NCBI RefSeq assembly: GCF_016698645.1
Contig: NZ_CP068047.1
Location: 1,647,001 to 1,711,000 of the forward strand
Length of the DNA: 64,000 bases
Origin: Devosia oryziradicis
GTDB taxonomy: Bacteria; Pseudomonadota; Alphaproteobacteria; Rhizobiales; Devosiaceae
Direction: 5' to 3'
Position 1 is the first letter of the stretch, and each line of letters begins with the position of its first letter. The notes beneath the pieces are model-generated. The model ran no database searches and was not told where the DNA came from. It was given only the letters and a program-made list of their open reading frames with translations. Below, one piece after another: positions 55,421 to 64,000 of the stretch. A program made the translations under genes and the position numbers.

Positions 55421-56170
55421 ATGTCGATAGAGCGCACTTCCGTGGAAATGCTCCTCCAGCCGTTTTTCCGCAAGATGCAGATCCGCGACAAGCTGGGGAT
55501 CGAGGAGCAGCAGGCGCTGGCCGCCGCTGCGGACCAACGTCTCGACTTCACCCAGGGGCAGGACCTGGTGAAGGAGGGCGACCGCCCGACGCGGAGCATG
55601 CTGGTGACCAATGGCTTCACCTGCCGCTACGGCGTGGCGCCCGGCGGCGACCGGCAGATCACCGCCATCCACCTGCCCGGTGATTTCGTCGACCTGCACA
55701 GTTTCCTGCTCAAGGAAATGGACCATTCGGTCGGTGCGCTCACCGACTGCAAGGTCATCACTTTCCCGCACGAGAACCTGGTGCGGGTAACCGAGCGCTT
55801 TCCGCACCTGACGCGCCTCCTGTGGCTGATGACCCTCTTGGACGGGGCGATCCACCGCGAATGGCTGCTGGGCATGGGGCGCCTGTCGGCACCGCAGCGG
55901 ACGGCGCACCGCATTTGCGAAACCTATACCAGGCTCAACGCCCTGGGACTGGCGGAGAACCACCGCTTCGTCTTCCCCATTACCCAGGCGGCGCTGGCCG
56001 ATGCGGTGGGCATCACGCCGGTGCATGTCAATCGTGTGCTGCAGGATCTGCGGCAGCGCGGCCTGATCGGCTGGGACAAGGGCATGATGGAAATCCGCGA
56101 CTGGAACACGCTGGCGCGTGAGGCCCAGTTCGACAACCTCTACCTTCATCTTGTGGAAGAGCCCCGCTGA
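55421..56170 (+). CDS. Crp/Fnr-family transcriptional regulator
   Basis: 249 residues: N-terminal cyclic-nucleotide-binding-like barrel (VKEGDRPTRSMLVTNGFTCRYGVAPGGDRQITAIHLPGDFVDLHSFLLKEMDHSV) and C-terminal helix-turn-helix (TQAALADAVGITPVHVNRVLQDLRQRGLIGWDKGMMEI). No four-cysteine cluster of Fnr is present, and the barrel differs from true Crp, so the signal is unknown. Starts behind GATGAGGTC. Its stop overlaps the next gene's start (TGATG). Confidence 0.9.
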   Translation: MSIERTSVEMLLQPFFRKMQIRDKLGIEEQQALAAAADQRLDFTQGQDLVKEGDRPTRSMLVTNGFTCRYGVAPGGDRQITAIHLPGDFVDLHSFLLKEMDHSVGALTDCKVITFPHENLVRVTERFPHLTRLLWLMTLLDGAIHREWLLGMGRLSAPQRTAHRICETYTRLNALGLAENHRFVFPITQAALADAVGITPVHVNRVLQDLRQRGLIGWDKGMMEIRDWNTLAREAQFDNLYLHLVEEPR

Positions 56171-56409
56171 TGCCGCACTATTTCTTCGATATCCACGACG
56201 GCGAGGGCGTATTTACCGACGAGGTGGGCATGGACCTGCCCGACATGGATACGGCGATCCGCGAGGCCCGGCGCGCCCTGGCCGACATGGTCCGCGACGC
56301 GCTGCGCGACCAGGACGGCGCCAAGGTGCTGATCTGCATCCGCGACGGCGCCGACGGACCTGTCATGCTCTCGGTATCGCTGACCACCGACCGGCCAAAC
56401 GGGGGATAG
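56170..56409 (+). CDS. DUF6894-like small protein
   Basis: 79 residues beginning MPHYFFDIHDGEGVFTDEVG and containing DMDTAIREARRALADMVRDAL. The PxYFFDihdG start and central Ala-rich helix fit the DUF6894 family found next to regulators in Hyphomicrobiales. Function unknown. Starts in a one-base overlap with the Crp/Fnr stop, so it is co-expressed with it. Confidence 0.78.
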   Translation: MPHYFFDIHDGEGVFTDEVGMDLPDMDTAIREARRALADMVRDALRDQDGAKVLICIRDGADGPVMLSVSLTTDRPNGG

Positions 56410-56411
56410 GC

Positions 56412-57008
56412 TCAGCGCGGAATGAAGTAGCGGGTTTGGCCGTCAAGCTGACCGGAGCGCGCGAGGCCGATGGTGGTGAGGGTTTGCAGCAGGGTTTCGA
56501 TGCGGTCGCGGCGCTTGGGCGTGTTGCGGCCATCGAAGGTGGCGGAGAGGGATTCCGTCGGGACCGGGGCGGGGGCCTTGCGGAGGAGGTCGACGAGGAT
56601 GTTGATCTGCTCGGTATCGCTCGTGGGCCATTTGGGCTTGTCGCTTGATGGGACGATGGCGAGATCGGCTTCCTGCTGCACGCCGTCGGGGCGGGCGACT
56701 TTGTGGCCCAGCTTGGGGATCTGGTAATCGGGGCGGAGCCAGCGGACGAGGCCGCGGGCTTCCTCGGCTGCGCGTTCCTGGTTGAGGGCGACGAGGCGGG
56801 TCAGCAGCTCGTCCTCGGCGGCCATTTGGTCGTCGGTCTTGTAGGGGCTGGGCGTGGTGGCACCGGGGCGGCCGACGAGGCGCGGGGCGAGGTCGGACCA
56901 GCCATAGGCGGCAAAGACGAGCGTGTCGATCTCGTCGTAGATATCCCTCAGGATGGCGATGTGACCGGCGTCGTAGATGTCGCGTTCCTTGTCGGAAAGC
57001 GGTTCGAT
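56412..57008 (-). pseudogene. C-terminal remnant of an MmeI-like restriction-methyltransferase gene
   Basis: In one minus-strand frame from 57008 to 56412 the sequence encodes IEPLSDKERDIYDAGHIAIL, then RDIYDEIDTLVFAAYGW, SDLAPRLVGRPG and, from the ATG at 56825, the last 137 residues, ending in QTRYFIPR. YDEIDxxVFxAYGW and LVALNxERAxEEARGLVRWLRP are typical of the C-terminus of MmeI-like/class I DNA methyltransferases. An in-frame stop at 57009-57011 precedes it and the catalytic body is absent. The matching N-terminus is at 59520-60213. The short ORF from 56825 could still be translated. Confidence 0.82.
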
Positions 57009-57019
57009 CTAATGACGTA

Positions 57020-57940
57020 TCAGTCGCTCCTTCGGGGTGCGTAGTCTAGGTTTGGGAGCATGAACGCGGGCGACGCCGCGTCCCATTCCAACCGACGTGT
57101 CACACGGGAGAGATCAGGTGCACTCACGACGAATCGTTCGTCGTAGCGGGCAAAGAGCGTGTCGAAGAACCCACCCAATACGAGGGGGCTGTCGGGGAAG
57201 GGGAAACTATCAAGCAAGGTACTGCGCTGTGACCCATGCATCTCGACCAGACCAAAGCCAATTGCCTCATATCGGCTGACATCGTTACGTATGCCACGGC
57301 GGCCAACCAGTTCACGAAGGGCGTTATGAAAACGCACAATACCGGCTACCGGCTCGCCGCCTTCGGTCATGGCGATATCATTGGCGGCCAAAGTTTTGGT
57401 GCCTTCTGAAGCGTCGTCCATTCCAGGCGAAGCTTCAGCCGCGTCGTTGAACGCGGTTTCAACGAGGCGATTTGCGCGGAGGAGCACGAGGTAGCCTAGC
57501 ACGAGGGCCGGATAGGTGATGTGCAAATTGGTGCACTCACCTATCGTTTCCTCCATGCGGTTGGTGAGGTTGCGAAATGCTCCAGTTACGCCCTTGCAGG
57601 AGACCGCAAGTACGGGCCCAATCCCATCCTTGGTCACGACGACGTCAACGTTCTTGGTTTTCAAACCGCCGAGAACTGTGCGCTCGCCCCCGCCCGCCAT
57701 GGAAGGGTCGTAGTGAAGTACCGGTGCGCGGCCTGACCGGCGTTCTACGCGGAACGGCGGGCGCGGAACGATATCGTCTGGATCAAAGCCGCCTTCGAGC
57801 ACGAGCCTACATGCGACATGCCAATGCAGCGGCTTAATATGGTTGGCACTCTGGGTTTTGCCGGTGAACTCAGCAAACGCCGCCAAGGCCTCAGACTGGC
57901 TAGTCCACTGGCAGCTCTTTGTGTCTACGTCAGTCGCCAT
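57020..57940 (-). CDS. Candidate restriction endonuclease of the inserted R-M pair
   Basis: 306 residues. Possible PD-(D/E)xK core: Asp99 in TKNVDVVVTKDG and, after a strand, LAVSCKG with Lys116, where Ser replaces the usual Glu/Asp, followed by GAFRNLTNRMEE. It overlaps the methyltransferase gene by 11 bases, and GGAGG four bases before the ATG at 57940 fixes the start. Context, size and the motif make it the probable nuclease partner. I cannot place it in a named family. Lower GC content than the flanks. Confidence 0.65.
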   Translation of the reverse strand: MATDVDTKSCQWTSQSEALAAFAEFTGKTQSANHIKPLHWHVACRLVLEGGFDPDDIVPRPPFRVERRSGRAPVLHYDPSMAGGGERTVLGGLKTKNVDVVVTKDGIGPVLAVSCKGVTGAFRNLTNRMEETIGECTNLHITYPALVLGYLVLLRANRLVETAFNDAAEASPGMDDASEGTKTLAANDIAMTEGGEPVAGIVRFHNALRELVGRRGIRNDVSRYEAIGFGLVEMHGSQRSTLLDSFPFPDSPLVLGGFFDTLFARYDERFVVSAPDLSRVTRRLEWDAASPAFMLPNLDYAPRRSD

Positions 57941-59408
57941 AGTGCCTCCAGCGGTGGAGAGTCTTGACCGCGTCTTCCAATGCCTCTTTATTCGCCTCCC
58001 CAGTCGCATTGTCCGAAGGAAAGAGAATGCGGCTCGCTTCCCCTGGCTCAAGTTTCAACATGCCACCACCGAGAGCGTGACCTTCGAGCTCACAACTTAG
58101 TCGGAGGAAAGGTGTTGACCACTGTGGGAACAATTTCCTTGCCAGAGCTTTGTCACGCACGCGAACTGAATGAACGCTGTTTGTGCAAGTTACGCCAGCC
58201 AAATTCTGCACCAAGTTTGCCGCTCGGCCGGACATGTAGCTCAGCATGAAGTCGGGAATCTGCACGTCGGGAACGGCATACCAAGGGGTGCGATTTCGAC
58301 ACTTATAACCGAGTCTGGCTTCACGCCCGGCGCCGCTGTCGAGATACGCTTGCACACTGGTCGGAAGATCCTGCCCGCGATTTAGGCGAAGCAACAGAAC
58401 TTTCTCGTCAGCCTTCGTCCAAGATTCCACAGTCGCCGCTGTTATCTGGCTGGCAGGCATAACCCGGCCACTACGCAGGCTAGGATGGAGGAGTTCAGTT
58501 GGAATTTTCCAACGATTCACTTCGGAGGGGCGGAGGTGAAAAAAGTCGTTGTCGCCGCTAACGTAGCCAATGCCTACGGTAGCAAAATCGCCAAGCCGCC
58601 TGCTCGCAGAATCCTTAGATGCGGCCGCATAGATATCGCGAATTTCTCGTGGCAACAGGTATGCACGCAGCCGCCGCGCCCACACGGCGCGCCATTCATG
58701 AACATCGATTTGGACCGTGGGTCTTGGCCGATGCCTGCTAGGCTTAAATTCGTCACAGACAGTAAAATCGATATGCGTCGTGGAGCCGCCCTGCCCCTCC
58801 GCATAGAGCAACCAGCAATCCTCGGAAAGTTGGGGAAACAGCTTGTTCCGGATCGCAATGATCTGCACCCCAGAAAACGAACTCACCAGGTATTCCAACA
58901 GTGGCGCCGCATATGGAGCATGCCCAATTTCGGCTGGCACCACAAACGCCATGCGGCCGCCCGGTTTCAGTAAAGCGGCCGTCGCGACGAGGAAAGGTGC
59001 CCACGATGATGCTAAACCCGAGAACGGTGCGCCATGACGAGCGCATAGATTCAGAGCGCGGCGCCGAACCTCACCTTTGAAACTCTGGTAGCGAATGAAC
59101 GGTGGGTTTCCTGCTGCACATTCAAAGCGCTCGTTCGTTTCGCCGGCCCATGCAAAAAAGTCGCCCTTGTGAACAAGGGCAGACGGCGCAACACTAATTG
59201 CAGCTTGTGCAGAAACGGGATTCTGCTCAATGCCCACAGAATTGGGGTGAGCTGAAAGAAACTGCCCATCACCACAAGACGGATCAAGTAGCCTGTCTGT
59301 AGGCTTTCGGAGCGCCCACGAAACTAGCGATTGGGCGACGTCGTGAGGAGTGAAATAGGCACCCGATTGTTTTTGATCAGAAATCGGCGGCTCATCGTCT
59401 AGCATCAC
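57930..59408 (-). CDS. N6-adenine DNA methyltransferase, gamma class (TaqI-like)
   Basis: 492 residues. Motif X GAYFTPHDVAQSLVSWAL (16-33), motif I LLDPSCGDGQFL (40-51), and motif IV NPPFIRYQ (101-108), the (N/D)PP(Y/F) catalytic loop. A C-terminal TaqI-like recognition domain follows from about residue 245. This architecture matches M.TaqI and related enzymes that methylate adenine. It precedes and overlaps the candidate nuclease gene. Base composition differs from the surrounding core genes. Confidence 0.9.
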   Translation of the reverse strand: MMLDDEPPISDQKQSGAYFTPHDVAQSLVSWALRKPTDRLLDPSCGDGQFLSAHPNSVGIEQNPVSAQAAISVAPSALVHKGDFFAWAGETNERFECAAGNPPFIRYQSFKGEVRRRALNLCARHGAPFSGLASSWAPFLVATAALLKPGGRMAFVVPAEIGHAPYAAPLLEYLVSSFSGVQIIAIRNKLFPQLSEDCWLLYAEGQGGSTTHIDFTVCDEFKPSRHRPRPTVQIDVHEWRAVWARRLRAYLLPREIRDIYAAASKDSASRRLGDFATVGIGYVSGDNDFFHLRPSEVNRWKIPTELLHPSLRSGRVMPASQITAATVESWTKADEKVLLLRLNRGQDLPTSVQAYLDSGAGREARLGYKCRNRTPWYAVPDVQIPDFMLSYMSGRAANLVQNLAGVTCTNSVHSVRVRDKALARKLFPQWSTPFLRLSCELEGHALGGGMLKLEPGEASRILFPSDNATGEANKEALEDAVKTLHRWRHYGD

Positions 59409-59519
59409 GTCCCCCTAGCTCAAGCGTGTAGTAGTTCTAACCGTGCTCCACACGCTCCTTAGTCAGAACATACCAGGAACGTCGGTTGTGTAAACTGGGT
59501 ACTTGGCTTGCTTGAGATC

Positions 59520-60213
59520 GCGAGCTTCCTGCCCTCCAGGCGCTGATGATGGACAGGCGGCCGGCAATGTCGCGGGTGACTTCGGCGGATTTCTTGGCTG
59601 GGTCGAGGCTGTGCGGAAAGGTCCAGACGGCCTTGAGGCGGGCCTGGATGGCGGGGTCGCGCAGGTGGTCCATCTCGATGCGGAAGCCCTGCGCATCGGG
59701 GAACTGGGCGTAGTTCTTGCCCTGGCCGGAAAAGTCGGCATAGAGCTCGATGACGTGGCCGACATCGACCAGGATGACGAAGGGCGGGTAGCCGTGTTCT
59801 ACCGGCAGGTGGCGGGTGTAGTCGACGGCCTGGGTATAGGCGGCGCGCATGACGCGGTCCCAGCCGCGCGAGCCACGGCGGGCGTGGCCGAGCTTGCGGG
59901 ACTGGGCCTCGGAGCCGAAGAGGCTGGCCTGGCGCTCGTCCTCGGCCTGGCGGCGGGCGGATTGCTTGGCTTCGAGCACGAAGCTGCCGCGCTTGTAGCA
60001 ATCGACATAGAGCTTGGTGGTGGAGCCGTCGGGATGGCGATAATCGAGGCTGCGCTCGAAGACGTAGTCGTTGCGGGCGTTGGCTTCCTGGCTCATGGCG
60101 GGGCGGGGTACGCCCAACACGTCACAAAGGCCGGTGACAAAGAGCTGGTAATTGGCGCGTTCGGAGCCGCCCGAGGCGGTGGCTTCGGCGATCAGGTCAT
60201 CAAGTGTCGTCAA
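59520..60213 (-). pseudogene. N-terminal remnant of an MmeI-like restriction-methyltransferase gene
   Basis: From a TTG at 60213 (GGGAGG ten bases upstream) the minus strand encodes about 228 residues of an MmeI-type N-terminus: LFVTGLCDVLGVPRP, YRHPDGSTTKLYVDCYKRGS, then FVLEAKQSARRQ, which gives D-x9-E-x-K exactly as in MmeI nucleases, and PPFVILVDVGHVIELYADF. Homology ends near 59520 (TRDIAGRLSII); the frame runs on to 59437 with unrelated residues. The helicase-like, methyltransferase and recognition domains are gone. The C-terminal end of the same gene is at 56412-57008. Confidence 0.85.
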
Positions 60214-60355
60214 TCGCCGGCGGCCTCCCCACGGGCGACACTATTGCCGCAGGTTGGCGGGGGAGGGAAGGGGGATGCCGCTCGCGTGCCTGTGTTCGCG
60301 GTGGACTGGGCGGTCTGGTTGAGTTTTTGGCGCTTTGAGACTATAGGCTTGCGCC

Positions 60356-62381
<2,026 letters not shown>

Positions 62382-62392
<11 letters not shown>

Positions 62393-63716
62393 CGGGCTTC
62401 ACCTCTCCCTTGGGGGAGAGGGGTGAAGACTGCCGCACCATCACGGCCGCGAAGAAGCCATCGGTGTCGTGCTGGGCCGGGGTCAGCGACAGATAGTAGG
62501 GCTGGGCCGAGGGCAGGCCTGGCGCGGCTTCGCCCAGGGGCACCAGCTTGAAATCGGGATGCGAGGCGAGGAAGATCGTTACCTGCTCTTCGTTTTCTTC
62601 CGAGAGCAGCGAACAGGTGGCGTAGACCAGGCGGCCGCCTGGTTTCACCAGCCGGGCGGCGCTGGCGAGGATTTTGGCTTGTAGCGCCACCAGGTGGCCT
62701 ACGCCCTGCTCGTCCTCGGGGCGCCAGCGGGCGTCGGGATTGCGGCGCCAGGTGCCGGTGCCGCTGCAGGGGGCGTCAACCAGGACACGATCGAAGCCCA
62801 GCTTGTGGCGCTTGACCCATTTGTCGGTTTCGCTGCTGAGGAGCCTTGTCTGGATATTGTGCAGTCCGGCGCGGCGGAAGCGTTCGGCGGCGCGCTCCAG
62901 GCGGCCCTCATTGATGTCGCATGCGACGACATGGCCTTTGTTGGCCATCTGCGCCGCGATAGCCAGGGTCTTGCCGCCGGCTCCGGCACAGAAATCGACC
63001 ACGCGGTCGCCGGGGCGCGCGTCGACCAGCATGGCGACCAGTTGGCTGCCTTCATCCTGGATTTCCACCGCACCACTCTTGAGCATGGGCAGGTTGGCCA
63101 GCGACAGGCGCTCGGGCATGCGGATGCCCAGCGGCGCCATAGTGGTTGGCGCTGGCTTGAGGCCAAGGTCGCGCAGCGCGGCGAGCATGTCGTCGCGCGT
63201 CGACTTGATCGGATTGACGCGCAGGTCGAGCGGCGCCGGCGTCAGCATGCCGGCCATTTCGGCGGCAAAGGTCGGCCCGAAGCGGCGCTGCAGGGGTTCG
63301 AGGGCCCAGTCCGGACATTCGAGGCGCACCGCATCGGGCATGTCCGGGTGGTCGACGCTGCCGCCCTGCAGTTTGGCCAGCATGGCGCGCTCGGGTTCGG
63401 TAAGGGCTGATGGCGACGAGCGATCGCCGTTAAACAGGCTGCGCAACTGATCGGGCGACTGCCCCGATAACGCCAGCCAGGCGATGAGCCGGTGGCGCGG
63501 GATGTCCTTGCGGCCGATCCGTTCGAGCCACCAGCCCAGGCGGGCATGATGGCGCAGCAGGGTATAGAGCAGTTCGATGATCTGGCCGCGATCGGCGTCG
63601 CCGATCTGGCGGCGCGCGCGGAACCAGGCGGAGATGACCGCGTCGGCAGGGCGGGCGACGTCCGCGACTTCCTGCATCAGTTCAATGGTGGCTTGCAGGC
63701 GGGCGGCAGGGGTCAC
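62382..63716 (-). CDS. RsmB/NOP-family RNA (cytosine-5) methyltransferase
   Basis: 444 residues. N-terminal NusB-like helical domain and C-terminal SAM domain: [65 protein letters not shown] with the first catalytic Cys, and [17 protein letters not shown] with the second. 16S rRNA C967 is the RsmB target; the exact target here is inferred. The last twelve codons run through a palindrome (62397-62428) of the CCTCTCCC type. Confidence 0.92.
62397..62428. repeat. Palindrome at the convergent ends of the YgiQ and RsmB genes
   Basis: CTTCACCTCTCCC / GGGAGAGGGGTGAAG, nearly perfect, short loop. It is past the YgiQ stop but inside the RsmB reading frame; related to the repeat arms at 35494. Confidence 0.75.
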
Positions 63717-63883
63717 GGCAATCTAGGTGGCACGGGGCTGTTGCCGACGTCTTAGCGCAGGCGGACCGATTTGGCACTGGCTTGATTGGTCCGCAAAAAA
63801 TCTGCATTGGCGCTGTCGAAACGGCGTGCACCCTTTCGTCGTAAGGGCATGAGCGGCGCACAGCCACGGGCTCGGAGATGAAA

Positions 63884-64000
63884 ATGAAGATAGCAGGTTG
63901 GATATTGAGTGCGCTAATTGCGCTGTTCCTCGCAGGAGCTTCGGCGGCACCGAAGTTCATGGGCATCGCGGCAGCGACCGATGCGATGACCGTGGTAGGC
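63884..64000 (+). CDS. DoxX-like membrane protein, 3' end missing
   Basis: Only the first 39 codons are in the window: MKIAGWILSALIALFLAGAS followed by AAPKFMGIAAATDAMTVVG. The first-helix pattern with SAAPKFMGI is typical of DoxX-like (DUF417/DoxX) four-helix proteins. GGAG lies six bases before the ATG at 63884; the nearer ATG at 63878 touches the ribosome site and is less likely. Confidence 0.7.
   Translation, partial: MKIAGWILSALIALFLAGASAAPKFMGIAAATDAMTVVG

Overview
The window looks like chromosomal DNA of a high-GC alphaproteobacterium of the order Hyphomicrobiales, probably close to Devosia or Pelagibacterium. This rests on the protein types (UvrB with a long N-terminal extension, Rhizobiales-style urt and ure clusters, UvrC next to PgsA-MoaD-MoaE), dense overlapping genes and the palindromic repeats. 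The genus is inference. No rRNA, tRNA, CRISPR array or transposase was recognised.

Layout. 1-4.2 kb: glycogen metabolism (pgm end, glgX) and a metallophosphoesterase. 4.2-20.5 kb: a nitrogen-scavenging block, mostly on the minus strand. The urea ABC transporter urtABCDE sits behind a consensus sigma-54 promoter. The urease genes are split into ureD-ureA-ureB-(unknown ORF)-ureC and ureE-ureF-(DUF3995-like membrane gene)-ureG, with unrelated small genes between. Urea imported by Urt would be hydrolysed in the cytoplasm by nickel urease matured by UreDEFG. A fused DUF1007-NicO nickel/cobalt transporter lies at 32.7 kb. 20.5-29.8 kb: a likely structured RNA, Lrp and MarR regulators, ilvE, moaE-moaD-pgsA, a DAHP synthase behind an aromatic-amino-acid attenuator, uvrC, an SDR and an EamA exporter. 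29.8-36.4 kb: envelope, stress and regulatory genes, the nickel transporter and hemH. 35.6-42.9 kb: a dipeptide-type ABC transporter operon with a class V PLP enzyme and a FadR-type regulator. 43-48 kb: a pyruvate-dehydrogenase-E1-like enzyme with a divergent Lrp regulator, then small genes.

48-60.2 kb is the accessory part. A 1.7 kb repeat-rich stretch with gene fragments and a possible small RNA leads into a C5-cytosine methyltransferase and candidate restriction enzyme. After uvrB, a Crp/Fnr regulator and small genes comes a second restriction-modification pair (gamma-class adenine methyltransferase plus candidate nuclease). It lies exactly where the middle of an MmeI-like fused restriction-methylation gene should be. 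The N- and C-terminal remnants of that gene flank it. 60.3-64 kb returns to core genes (YgiQ-type radical SAM, RsmB-type RNA methyltransferase, start of a DoxX-like gene).

The strongest unexpected signals are (1) the 25-codon leader peptide rich in Tyr, Phe and Trp, apparently leaderless, with mutually exclusive hairpins before the DAHP synthase gene; (2) replacement of one restriction-modification gene by another; (3) the sigma-54 promoter of urtA; (4) two unassigned structured-RNA candidates; and (5) a four-copy 21-bp quasi-palindrome in the repeat-rich stretch.
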